Shown here in pieces: positions 24,816-33,230 of a stretch of DNA of 64,000 nt; position 1 is the first letter of the stretch, and every line of letters begins with the position of its first letter. The DNA lies in the IMG/VR virus record IMGVR_UViG_3300025096_003363, positions 1-64,000 of that record. The stretch is one strand, 5' to 3'. Below the pieces are notes generated by a model. That model was not told the origin of the DNA. It did no database searches and saw nothing but the letters and a program-made list of their open reading frames with translations. The position numbers were made by a program, and so were the translations under genes. This DNA comes from a virus.

Positions 24816-25688
24816 CTAATACGATATAAATTTATCTAAATTTTTTCCATGTACGTGGAGATTACTTAGTTTAAATTCCCCGTGTTTGTTTTTTGCGAAA
24901 GGAACTTTAAGATCAAAGTCAAACCAACAAGATAGTTCGTTACGTTTTAATTGTTTACCAATAAAATGCTTTTTATCAATAAAGGGTTCTCCTGTTCCTC
25001 CTGCTTGTGATGATAGTCCGGATATGTATTGACCATAGGAAATAGGATCAAAAATAAGACCGGTGTCTGAATCAGGAATTGAAGGGAAGACATAATACTT
25101 AATAGGGCGCTTCTGGAAGATAAGATATATTATGCCCATTTCATTAGGATGCTTACCTTTTAAATCTAATAAACCATTTAGCTCTTCTTCTGTATATCTA
25201 AATATTGACTTAAAGTCGCCGGCGATTTCTACTAGGTCGTCCGGGGATCTAAAATACGTCATGGCGCAAATAAGCTCATCCTCTAAGGCTTGTGTGATCG
25301 CGATGTTTTTATCATCAGGAATACACTTAACAACGTCTTGTAAGTTATCATAAATTAATACGTCGTTATCAAACGTAAATATATTTTTTAAATTAAGCTT
25401 TCTTGCTAATTCCTCGATGTATAGGAACCTAACTGCACTCGAAAAGAATAGTTCCTTATGTTCCTTTACAGGATTATTTTGAAAATATTTAACATCTTCT
25501 TGTTGTAGTAACGGTGTCGTTAAAAATTGATTTATATGATATACATTAACACCTTCGGCTCCTTTAACATCCTTATCTGATATTAAGTGAATAGTAGTTT
25601 CAGGAGAATGATGCTTAATTTGTGTAATACAGTCTTTTAAATATTTTGGAAAATCATATAGACTAAATAAAATAACGTTTGTTTCCAT
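24816..25688 (-). CDS. GT-A-fold glycosyltransferase
   Basis: 290 residues. VILFSLYDFPKYLKDCITQI begins the fold and IFTFDNDVLIYDN (DND at 107-109) is the DxD motif. ELFFSSAVRFLYIEELARK precedes it as in many GT8-like enzymes, and KLSNLHVHGKNLDKF ends the domain with a His metal ligand. Transfers an unidentified sugar. Eight nt from FkbM and 5 nt from the fucosyltransferase. Confidence 0.72.
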   Translation of the reverse strand: METNVILFSLYDFPKYLKDCITQIKHHSPETTIHLISDKDVKGAEGVNVYHINQFLTTPLLQQEDVKYFQNNPVKEHKELFFSSAVRFLYIEELARKLNLKNIFTFDNDVLIYDNLQDVVKCIPDDKNIAITQALEDELICAMTYFRSPDDLVEIAGDFKSIFRYTEEELNGLLDLKGKHPNEMGIIYLIFQKRPIKYYVFPSIPDSDTGLIFDPISYGQYISGLSSQAGGTGEPFIDKKHFIGKQLKRNELSCWFDFDLKVPFAKNKHGEFKLSNLHVHGKNLDKFISY

Positions 25689-25693
25689 GGCTT

Positions 25694-26503
25694 TTATGAA
25701 ATATATTTAACGCTAGTATTGTTAAAGTCAAAAAATAAATCTTGATCATCCGGAAGTGGTTTTTCCGGCCACATTGCTTTATCACTTGTTGTGGTGTATG
25801 GAAAAATGATTTTTTTATGATAGCCTAAAAATGCCGGCCACCAAGAAAAAGAAGATTGTGATGTCGCTATATTTTCACTATATAGAAGTGTTTTAAAGTC
25901 ATCAAGCGCGCTTCTATCTCCACTAACACTAAATTTTGAGACACCGGATGTTACTAATTCACAACCGTCCTCTACTAACCTGCTAACTGTTTCGCTAGCA
26001 GGATCATCAGTTACAATTTTTATTTTTGTAAATCCTGAATCCTGTATTAGGTTTTTGTAAAATTCATAACCTAGAAAAAAGCCTAGGGTATTATAATCTG
26101 TACCTCTAATATGTAGTACTAGGGAATCTTCATTAATTGGTTCAAGCTTTTTAATGCCAAAAATCTCTCTTAAAAAGTCTTGGTGATCTATATAATATTC
26201 AGATTTTTGAACCCAAGAATCAATAACAATATCACCGTCAAAGTCTTCTACGGCACTAAAGTCAAAATATTGCTCGCCCATATCTCTAGACATAATTGCA
26301 TTCTTTGAAATTCTAAATACACCCTCTGGAAGTCCAACTCGAAACTTTTCTTCCGGAAGCTTTGGAGCAATACCAAAGTTAGGTAACCCTTCATTGCAAC
26401 ATAGCTCACAATTATATTTTTTTGCTAATATAACTCCAAAAGCATATTGAAACATTCTATTACCTAGCCTATTATACGGATCATATTTAATTATTATTCT
26501 CAT
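25694..26503 (-). CDS. Alpha-1,2-fucosyltransferase-like (GT11)
   Basis: 269 residues, typical for bacterial GT11. Motifs in order: NRLGNRMFQYAFGV (N-terminal binding loop), VLHIRGTDYNTL (HxRxxDY motif that binds GDP-fucose), KIKIVTDDPAS and SQSSFSWWPAFLGYHKKI. It uses GDP-L-fucose, which fcl and gmd in this window make. Acceptor sugar unknown. Start overlaps the AsnB stop (ATGA). Co-occurrence of donor synthesis and transferase makes the fucose assignment strong. Confidence 0.88.
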   Translation of the reverse strand: MRIIIKYDPYNRLGNRMFQYAFGVILAKKYNCELCCNEGLPNFGIAPKLPEEKFRVGLPEGVFRISKNAIMSRDMGEQYFDFSAVEDFDGDIVIDSWVQKSEYYIDHQDFLREIFGIKKLEPINEDSLVLHIRGTDYNTLGFFLGYEFYKNLIQDSGFTKIKIVTDDPASETVSRLVEDGCELVTSGVSKFSVSGDRSALDDFKTLLYSENIATSQSSFSWWPAFLGYHKKIIFPYTTTSDKAMWPEKPLPDDQDLFFDFNNTSVKYIS

Positions 26504-27813
26504 GATATTTTTAAATCAAACCCTCTTTTCGCTTCAACGAACGGAAAATTACATTTCGTAAGCATTGAATGAAGAGGAGCTTTATAGTTTTTATTTTTTA
26601 GGTCCACTGTTAGATTAATAAAACTTTGAACTACGTGTTTATCTAAAAAGGGGTACCTAGTTTCTATTCCTACGCTGCCGGCAATGCATTCTTCTTTGTT
26701 TAAATAACTCCAATTAGCACCATAATAAAAATTACCCCACGGAAAGACGTCTAATAAATTATCAGGCCATATATATGGATTAGGTGTATTAAATCCATAT
26801 GTTTGTATGTTACTCATAACCTCGTCTGCACCTTGACCAGACAACTGTACTTTAACCCCGTGTTTTTCTCTACATTCTTTAAGTAGATGTAAGAGACCTG
26901 TACCGCCTTTATCCTCAAAGCCCTCGTGTGTTTTGTTATTGGGAGTCGGGCCATAGAAAAACGGCTCGACAAAGTCACGTTTAAAGTTGTTAATATCGAT
27001 ATTTTCTTGAGGTGTAATACCTTCTTTAAGAATTTTCTTACTTATATGATGTACTCTTTTTTCAATTATATCTGGTTCCTCGTTAGCAGTAAAAGAGTAC
27101 GTCATAAAGTCAGTTATATTCAGTTCTTTTAAACCGCAGACTATACCACCACTATCATGCCCACTACTTACCGGGACCAGAAAGTCATCTTTAATACCTG
27201 TTACTCTTTTTTTAAGTGCTTTTAAAAAATTTTCTTCCCACAATTCATATGTATCGATGTGTTGATCTAGATTCCATTCATATGTCTGTCTTTTTTGTGC
27301 TTTAAACGTCTTTAAATCAATAATATAAAATGAATTAGGCTCTGCTCGGATTATTTTATCAAAGCCTAGTGACGTAATAGCAGATTTATATGATGATATA
27401 CAAATATTACTCCCATCTTTACCGATATAAAGAGGCTTTGTTAAAAATAAATCCCCACCAAATATTAACTTATTATTATTAAGGTCTAATAAAGCTACAG
27501 CAAATTCACCATCAAGGTGCTTAAGGAAATCATCACCATGCTGTTCGTATGCATCTAAAATATAATAACCATCGCTTTTATATTCTTTTGTCTCGTTTTG
27601 AATATTGTAAATCTCACCATTGTATATTAAATGTACATTATTTTTAGACAATGGTTGCGGTGTAAAATCACCGGTAATTGATAACAGATTATGGATTAAT
27701 GTCCAGTTGTCTATTTCTGTCACTGTAGTTTCATCAGGCCCTCGACGCTGTAAATAGAAGTTAGTTTCTTCTACATCAGACACCTTTTTATTTGTCATTA
27801 ATATACTACACAT
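26500..27813 (-). CDS. asnB: Asparagine synthetase B-like amidotransferase
   Basis: 437 residues. Cys2 after the initiator Met (MCSILMTN) is the Ntn glutaminase nucleophile; YLQRRGPDETTV and LIYNGEIYN complete the GATase II domain. The synthetase domain has PVSSGHDSGGI, a PP-loop in which the first Gly of SGGxDS is Ser, then LSGQGADEVMS and GIETRYPFLDK. It is shorter than E. coli AsnB (554). In surface-polysaccharide clusters AsnB-like enzymes amidate sugar uronic acids or make amides of amino sugars, so free Asn synthesis is not the only option. Confidence 0.9.
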   Translation of the reverse strand: MCSILMTNKKVSDVEETNFYLQRRGPDETTVTEIDNWTLIHNLLSITGDFTPQPLSKNNVHLIYNGEIYNIQNETKEYKSDGYYILDAYEQHGDDFLKHLDGEFAVALLDLNNNKLIFGGDLFLTKPLYIGKDGSNICISSYKSAITSLGFDKIIRAEPNSFYIIDLKTFKAQKRQTYEWNLDQHIDTYELWEENFLKALKKRVTGIKDDFLVPVSSGHDSGGIVCGLKELNITDFMTYSFTANEEPDIIEKRVHHISKKILKEGITPQENIDINNFKRDFVEPFFYGPTPNNKTHEGFEDKGGTGLLHLLKECREKHGVKVQLSGQGADEVMSNIQTYGFNTPNPYIWPDNLLDVFPWGNFYYGANWSYLNKEECIAGSVGIETRYPFLDKHVVQSFINLTVDLKNKNYKAPLHSMLTKCNFPFVEAKRGFDLKIS

Positions 27814-28618
27814 AATTTAATAATATTTTGTATACGTTATAGTTAGATATATTATTCCAGTAATCAATATGTAGTGATTCACTTTGATCAATATATGTCT
27901 CGGGGTTAATATCATAAACTTCATTAACCGTCTTAAGCCTAATTATATGTTTTTCAAACCCATATGGAACTTTTACATCATTAAAAATAATTGGCATGCT
28001 GCCTACAGCCATTGATTCATATAATCTTATAGTTGACGGGCCAGTTCCTTGCGGACATAAGCTAAGCTTACTGTTAAGTAAAAACTCTTTAAATTTATCT
28101 GAATATTTCTCCCTATCTGTAGATTCCTTTTCGTAAAACCAATTACCGGTGTCTCTGATAATAATATCTTTATCGTTGTTTAAATCAAATAACTCTTTAC
28201 GAATATTATGTGTTGAAGAGCTACCTATAAAACTAGCTTTATATTTTCGTGTACTGTAGTCGATTGCATCTTCTTTGTTAAAGAAACTATTATAATGTGG
28301 AATACATATCCAATCATCTGAAGAAACTGCATGTGGTGTAAAAACTGTATTATTATAAAAGTTAAGCTTATTAACTAGAATATGTTGACATACAAATTTC
28401 TTTTTACATTTATATTTTGCTTCAATATCATTAATTGCTCTCTGCGCTGCAGGTACACCATACTTATTAATAGTTTGAGCTATTGGTATATTAACGTAGT
28501 TAAAATCATCGGGTAGGTCTTCAAGATGGTTAAACAAACTCTCTTGAATATTTTGCTCTGTTTTTACAGGGTCGCAATATTCTTCTTTAGATAATATATC
28601 ATGATTTATTATTTTCAT
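27806..28618 (-). CDS. Exostosin-like glycosyltransferase
   Basis: 270 residues. The GT47/exostosin C-terminal block is visible as LLNSKLSLCPQGTGPSTIRL then YESMAVGSMPIIFND, with an upstream KASFIGSSSTHNIRKEL strand. The N-terminal half has no recognised motif. It probably transfers a hexose or hexuronic acid from a nucleotide sugar. Overlaps the next exostosin gene by 4 nt (ATGA), which suggests tandem duplication followed by strong divergence. Confidence 0.78.
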   Translation of the reverse strand: MKIINHDILSKEEYCDPVKTEQNIQESLFNHLEDLPDDFNYVNIPIAQTINKYGVPAAQRAINDIEAKYKCKKKFVCQHILVNKLNFYNNTVFTPHAVSSDDWICIPHYNSFFNKEDAIDYSTRKYKASFIGSSSTHNIRKELFDLNNDKDIIIRDTGNWFYEKESTDREKYSDKFKEFLLNSKLSLCPQGTGPSTIRLYESMAVGSMPIIFNDVKVPYGFEKHIIRLKTVNEVYDINPETYIDQSESLHIDYWNNISNYNVYKILLNYV

Positions 28619-29517
28619 CTCTTTAAGAATGTACCGGTAGATAGATAATAAGCAAATCCTGAAGGACTTAGATAGACATCGTAGACATGTCGACTGTATT
28701 GCTGCTGAGTTGTGTACGAATCTGTATTATGACTATCCCACCAACTGTTAATATCATCGTTTATTGTTTCCGGTGTCGTAATAATAAATTTATCCCATTT
28801 AACTTTATCCGAGCATGGTAATGATATATCCGTATCCACTATAATGGGTATTTTACCACATGATAATGTCTCATAGAGCCTATATGAAAAATTACCCGCT
28901 CCACGACAGCATAATACCATGTCACTATTTTTTATATTTTGTATATATTCATGTCGTAAGGTAGGATTATGTGGATCACCTCCCCAAAATGCACTTCTAA
29001 TAATAAAATCCGTCTCTAATTTAGGGTTATTTTTTAACTGATGAATGCATCTTTCTCTAACTGGGTCTGTTATTGCCCCGCAAAAACTAACAACAGGCTT
29101 AGAGGTAAATGATGCGGAAGAGCCAGAAATCTTAAAATCACGACTCCATGCCGGCATTGCAAATTCGTTTTGTTTTTGCTTAGATTTATTAATTGATGTT
29201 CTAAACACATATATATTACTAGGTAGCTTATCGCTAATAGGCTTGCAGTTATCGTCATTAAAGAAAGCTAATATTGGCTTATCGTTATACTGCGAGTAGT
29301 GAATAATATCTTGATTAAATTTATCATGGTAAACTATATAATCAGCATCTTCTATGGATGTGTATTCAACAATACTTTCTATTTCATCTGACCAACTATT
29401 ATTACCGAAATCATTATTTTCATCTATTACCTCTTTACTATATAAAGGTAAAAATAAAAACTTTTCAGATTTAAATTCATTTAAATTTAATTTACCCTTA
29501 TCATACCAAATCTTCAT
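28615..29517 (-). CDS. Exostosin-like glycosyltransferase
   Basis: 300 residues. VVSFCGAITDPVRERCIHQL, then SDMVLCCRGAGNFSYRLY then ETLSCGKIPIIVDTD match the same GT47-type block as its neighbour. N-terminal FLFLPLYSKEVI and ADYIVYHDKF fit the first Rossmann domain. No transmembrane anchor, so it acts in the cytoplasm. Donor unknown. The start overlaps the next gene by 17 nt. Confidence 0.78.
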   Translation of the reverse strand: MKIWYDKGKLNLNEFKSEKFLFLPLYSKEVIDENNDFGNNSWSDEIESIVEYTSIEDADYIVYHDKFNQDIIHYSQYNDKPILAFFNDDNCKPISDKLPSNIYVFRTSINKSKQKQNEFAMPAWSRDFKISGSSASFTSKPVVSFCGAITDPVRERCIHQLKNNPKLETDFIIRSAFWGGDPHNPTLRHEYIQNIKNSDMVLCCRGAGNFSYRLYETLSCGKIPIIVDTDISLPCSDKVKWDKFIITTPETINDDINSWWDSHNTDSYTTQQQYSRHVYDVYLSPSGFAYYLSTGTFLKR

Positions 29518-30160
29518 AATTTTTCTTTATTAAATTAATCAATTTGACTTTATCAGAGACACCTACCACATAATTAGCATGATGCATTTTCATTTCTTTT
29601 GGAGGTATTATATTGCTTACCCCATCCCACCTATGAGTACCGTCATTATTGTCAAAGAAATTGCCTATTGTATAGTATTTTTTCTTATTAAGAAGTTTAT
29701 ACTTAACCATATCTTTAAATTGGTTTAAAGCTACCTGATCATTTACCATCTGTGTAAAGTTATTATATATCTCTGTAAATAGTTTTTTATTAGCATCATT
29801 ACCACGGGCTATAAAGAACCCCGCGCATAAAGAATTACAATCTTCTTGGCATGCTATATCATAACCTTTAACTTCTTCTAGTAAATCTTCAATAAATGGC
29901 TGGTAAAATATAATATCTGTATCAGCAAAAATAAAATAATCGTCTTTATTTTCATCTATAGCTTGCAGTATAACTTGTAGCTTATATTTCATGCTCTCAA
30001 GCCAGCCGGCTTCCATAAACTTACCCTCAACTGTGGTTTGCTTGTGATATGCAGCCCGGATAGATACTTCATCTTTAGGATATAATTTTCTTAAAGATGA
30101 TTTAAAGTAATTATCATATAGCTCTTTATGAGAATCACTATAATGAGTATATATTATCAC
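29501..30160 (-). CDS. Nucleotide-diphospho-sugar transferase
   Basis: 219 residues, GTG start at 30160 overlapping the upstream stop (GTGA). DYFIFADTDIIFYQPF (DTD at 80-82) is the metal/nucleotide-sugar motif; SLCAGFFIARGND, MVNDQVALNQF and KMHHANYVVGV follow in the order of the PF03407-type GT-A family. Transfers an unknown sugar. Part of the coupled run of transferase genes. Confidence 0.78.
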   Translation of the reverse strand: MIIYTHYSDSHKELYDNYFKSSLRKLYPKDEVSIRAAYHKQTTVEGKFMEAGWLESMKYKLQVILQAIDENKDDYFIFADTDIIFYQPFIEDLLEEVKGYDIACQEDCNSLCAGFFIARGNDANKKLFTEIYNNFTQMVNDQVALNQFKDMVKYKLLNKKKYYTIGNFFDNNDGTHRWDGVSNIIPPKEMKMHHANYVVGVSDKVKLINLIKKNYEDLV

Positions 30161-30885
30161 GAAATTTTTGCTTTTATAATTTCTACCTCTTTTAGGATCT
30201 CTGGCATTAATTTTTCTTCGAAGAGGTTATTATTGTCCCATACACCTTCTCTTTGTTTTTCAAGATCTATAGATGCTTGATCCTTACCGCCATATTCTGA
30301 AAAATGTAAATGTCTTATTACAATGTCGTGAAAATATATCTTTCGATTTAAAGTCTCAAATAATTTATCTAGATACGTATCATGGAATGTATTTATTTCG
30401 ATTTCTTCTACATAATGACCAATTGTTTCAACATAGTCTCGGTGTATAAAGGAGTTAACTGCCAAAGGCGCAACATTGGCGTACTTATTACCCGATCCTC
30501 TCATCCCGTCATTGCAATGAATAAGATAAAAATTATCTTGCTTGTTGGAAAACTCCTTAATTATTTTTTCATCCCAATCCGGAGTCTCAAACTTCATATC
30601 ATCGCCTACCATAGCAATAATACTATTAGTTGTTTCTTCAGCCATTCTATTCCATAGACCAGATAAACCTTTTTCCTTAAACATGTTAGCTGGAAATTCC
30701 ACTAATTGTATAAAGCTAAAATTTTGAGCGATCTTTAAATAAATATCACGCTTTGGATCATCATCATCAACACCTAAAACAAAATTAATGTTATTAATAT
30801 CTTTAGCGGTTGTAGCTATGCTGCAAATAAAGGTTAATACCTTATTAATTCTTTCTCTACTTGGACAAAACAGGTCTATTTTCAT
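30157..30885 (-). CDS. GT2-like glycosyltransferase
   Basis: 242 residues from the ATG at 30885 (a TTG at 30909 lies further inside the upstream gene). Begins IDLFCPSRERINKVLTFI, then NINFVLGVDDDDPKR and SIIAMVGDDMKFETPDW, where DD is the likely donor-binding acidic pair, and ends with IVIRHLHFSEYGGKDQAS. This is the GT2 N-terminal domain architecture. Overlaps the preceding GT2 gene by 29 nt. Confidence 0.75.
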   Translation of the reverse strand: MKIDLFCPSRERINKVLTFICSIATTAKDINNINFVLGVDDDDPKRDIYLKIAQNFSFIQLVEFPANMFKEKGLSGLWNRMAEETTNSIIAMVGDDMKFETPDWDEKIIKEFSNKQDNFYLIHCNDGMRGSGNKYANVAPLAVNSFIHRDYVETIGHYVEEIEINTFHDTYLDKLFETLNRKIYFHDIVIRHLHFSEYGGKDQASIDLEKQREGVWDNNNLFEEKLMPEILKEVEIIKAKIS

Positions 30886-31654
30886 TTTTAATGTTTTTAA
30901 GTTTAGCAATTACTTCTTCTACCGGTGTATCGGCAACTTCTACGGGTGATACACCATGCTTCTCTGAAAACCTTATAGCAGACTTCTGTATATTTGATTG
31001 CCAGTCTGATCTTGGTCGTATGGCGGAGTTATCTTCTGAACATGCTTGCTCTACCACATAATCTAAACTGTTTTCAATATCTGCCCACCACCAATACGGT
31101 GGACTAAAATTTGATTTAGCTAATTCATAGCTATGATCTACGTGCTCAAATGCATTAGTATACGATTCATCGTATAGCCCTACTTTATCTAAACATTCCC
31201 GTGTATAAAAACAAACAGCTCCAACGCAATGCTGATTTAAGGCAATTTTAACGTCGTTATAATCAATAATCTTACGTGGTACTGGCCTACCTCTGCTTAT
31301 TCCTGCTTTATTTGCTGGTCCGTGATAAGCAAACATGAAGTGGTGTATACCTGTTGCTTTATGAGCTTTAATATACTGCTCAAAAAGGTTATCTTTAAAC
31401 AACATATCGTCTTCTACCAAAATAATATAATCACAACCCTTCTTTAATAGGTGCTTAAAGGCCATATTCTTGGCGCGACCCACACCCTCCATTCCGGATG
31501 TTGCAATTACCGGTGATCGCGCGTCAAATATTGGCCCTTTACCATCATTAACTACAACGATATGATTATACCACTCTGTTTTAATAGACTCTCTACACTT
31601 TTTAAAGAAGTCAGGCCTATTACACGTAATAATACCAATACCTATTTGACTCAT
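30857..31654 (-). CDS. GT2-family glycosyltransferase
   Basis: 265 residues. GIGIITCNRPDFFKKCRESI and HIVVVNDGKGP form the nucleotide-binding start; CDYIILVEDDMLFKDNLF holds the acidic EDD motif; NQHCVGAVCFYTRECLDKVGLYDESYT is the acceptor-side block where GT2 members carry the ED base. Similar proteins glycosylate polysaccharides. ATG overlaps the kinase stop (ATGA). Confidence 0.8.
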   Translation of the reverse strand: MSQIGIGIITCNRPDFFKKCRESIKTEWYNHIVVVNDGKGPIFDARSPVIATSGMEGVGRAKNMAFKHLLKKGCDYIILVEDDMLFKDNLFEQYIKAHKATGIHHFMFAYHGPANKAGISRGRPVPRKIIDYNDVKIALNQHCVGAVCFYTRECLDKVGLYDESYTNAFEHVDHSYELAKSNFSPPYWWWADIENSLDYVVEQACSEDNSAIRPRSDWQSNIQKSAIRFSEKHGVSPVEVADTPVEEVIAKLKNIKNENRPVLSK

Positions 31655-32409
31655 AATGTTACTTGGGGATAATCACCGTCAGATATTCCAAACTTTTTCT
31701 TAAGCTCTTTTTCTTTTTCTTCAGATTCATGAGCACCCTGCTGTTGCTTTACTAACTCCTCTAACTGATCGATGTTTTGTTGATTGAATATAGAGCTATC
31801 ATCGCCATACATATTGCCTTCTGGTGTTATATACTCACCTATTAAGTCAATTCTTTCTTGACCCTTATCTGGAAGCAGAATTATACACGGAGAGTCGCTT
31901 TTTGGAAAGAAAATATCAGCTTCCGGGTGTTCAGTATATTGTCTGTAAAGGGAATAAAAAATATTATCTACTTCTACAATAAAATCCTTATCTGTATCAC
32001 GGAACCCGTCGTCTTGGATAGCTTGTGTAGGATCAAAGCGACATAAAAAGACAATATCAAGAGATCTCATAGACTCTCTCATTAATTTAATTTGCTTAGT
32101 TACAAATTCTTTAGTAAAGCCTTCTACTTCTTTACCATGCGCCCACATTGAATAAGCGATAGCATCCAATGAACATCTATCAAACGCAATATTGTCATCT
32201 TTGCCTGTTGATTGAACATCATCAACCATAAAGTTAAGTATCGACTCTTGTGTTGCCGTTGTTAATTTTGAAGAATGAGGTAATCCTTCTTCTTCCAGCA
32301 CATTTCTATACGTTTTTTTTGGTGTCGTATAATTTGACCACGTAAAAAGAAAGCTCTTTAAAAGTGTGGTCTTACCACTGTTCCCTGTCCCTGAAAATGC
32401 GATTCTCAT
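31651..32409 (-). CDS. AAA_28/NadR-like P-loop kinase
   Basis: 252 residues. FSGTGNSGKTTLLKSF is the Walker A P-loop directly at the N-terminus; NIAFDRCSLDAIAYSMWAHG is the DRxxxD segment of AAA_28/NadR-type small-molecule kinases, and IVFLCRFDPTQA the Walker B-like strand. NadR members phosphorylate nicotinamide riboside; other family members act on nucleosides. A charged tail of about 50 residues follows. With the NMN adenylyltransferase-like protein at 37480-38019 it could form a two-step NAD salvage route, which is inference. Confidence 0.68.
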   Translation of the reverse strand: MRIAFSGTGNSGKTTLLKSFLFTWSNYTTPKKTYRNVLEEEGLPHSSKLTTATQESILNFMVDDVQSTGKDDNIAFDRCSLDAIAYSMWAHGKEVEGFTKEFVTKQIKLMRESMRSLDIVFLCRFDPTQAIQDDGFRDTDKDFIVEVDNIFYSLYRQYTEHPEADIFFPKSDSPCIILLPDKGQERIDLIGEYITPEGNMYGDDSSIFNQQNIDQLEELVKQQQGAHESEEKEKELKKKFGISDGDYPQVTL

Positions 32410-32424
32410 ACTATATATATTAGG

Positions 32425-33180
32425 TTATACCTTTAATGCCATATCCCAGATTAAGAGATGCAACCTAGGTGAAAAATTTACATCCATAGCTTTTGCATAT
32501 TCTGCTACAGCTGGTGCGTTTTCGATATGTTCTTTTCTGCTACCTGAACAAGGCATAAACCATATTCTATTTTTTGGAACCCGGACAGTTTTATCGTCAA
32601 CATATTTACGCCATATTTCGTTAATATCTTCATCAGACGTAATAACAAACTTAAAGCCGGATCCAACCTCTCTATGCCATTTTAACACTTCCGGTTTATA
32701 TGAACGCTCTTCGGGATCCCCGTTGGATATAAGTTTAGGTGAAGTTGTAAACGAGGCAAAAAATTCATCTAACCACCTTTCATCGGGTTTAATTGTAGCA
32801 TTGGTTTCAAAATCTATTACAGGGTGGTAATTATATTTTTTAATAAATGCTGTCATAAACTTAAGAAGCTGCTTTTGCTGGACTAGAGGCTCACCACCGG
32901 TAATTTTGAGAATAGCTCCGTTACGTAATTTGTCTACTAATTTATGCTCTTCAAAATATTTAAATATTTCATTAAATGTCATTTTGTTTTTTACAGACCA
33001 AGAGATATATGAGTCACAGCCATGCGGTGAGTCCTCTGAAGCAAAGCCTTTGCATGTTAGGTTACACATCGAAAGTCTAAAAAACACCGATGGCATGCCA
33101 ACATATTCACCCTCACCTTCAAGTGTATAAAATGCCTTATCATCAGATACAAGGAGAGTTTCTTTATTACAATCAATCAT
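32425..33180 (-). CDS. queE: 7-carboxy-7-deazaguanine synthase (QueE), unusual Cys spacing
   Basis: 251 residues from the ATG at 33180. An early promoter 7 nt upstream favours this over the in-frame TTG at 33216, which overlaps the -35 box. FYTLEGEGEYVGMPSVFFRL is the QueE N-terminus. The radical SAM cysteines are C39, C43 and C55, spacing CX3CX11C instead of CX3CX2C, with an 11-residue insertion before CDSYISW. ILKITGGEPLVQQKQLL is the SAM loop, FETNATIKPD and SPKLISNGDPEERSY follow. Makes CDG from carboxy-tetrahydropterin, the step after QueD. Confidence 0.9.
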   Translation of the reverse strand: MIDCNKETLLVSDDKAFYTLEGEGEYVGMPSVFFRLSMCNLTCKGFASEDSPHGCDSYISWSVKNKMTFNEIFKYFEEHKLVDKLRNGAILKITGGEPLVQQKQLLKFMTAFIKKYNYHPVIDFETNATIKPDERWLDEFFASFTTSPKLISNGDPEERSYKPEVLKWHREVGSGFKFVITSDEDINEIWRKYVDDKTVRVPKNRIWFMPCSGSRKEHIENAPAVAEYAKAMDVNFSPRLHLLIWDMALKV

Positions 33181-33187
33181 TTCTTTA

Positions 33188-33216
33188 ATTATATTAACAA
33201 CCTGGTGTGAATTCAA
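33188..33216 (-). promoter_or_regulatory. Early-type promoter TTGAAT-N17-TATAAT
   Basis: -35 TTGAAT at 33211-33216, 17-nt spacer, -10 TATAAT at 33188-33193, then 7 nt to the queE ATG at 33180. It abuts the + strand CTAAATA late box of phoH at 33217-33223. Confidence 0.78.
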
Positions 33217-33223
33217 CTAAATA
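33217..33223 (+). promoter_or_regulatory. Late promoter box CTAAATA before phoH
   Basis: CTAAATA, then 7 nt, then the phoH ATG at 33231. It directly touches the -35 box of the divergent queE promoter. Confidence 0.55.
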
Positions 33224-33230
33224 ATAATAC

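Noticed and set aside
33181-33216. TTG start for QueE
   Set aside because: It overlaps the -35 and spacer of a good promoter; the ATG at 33180 fits the 7-nt rule and the family length.
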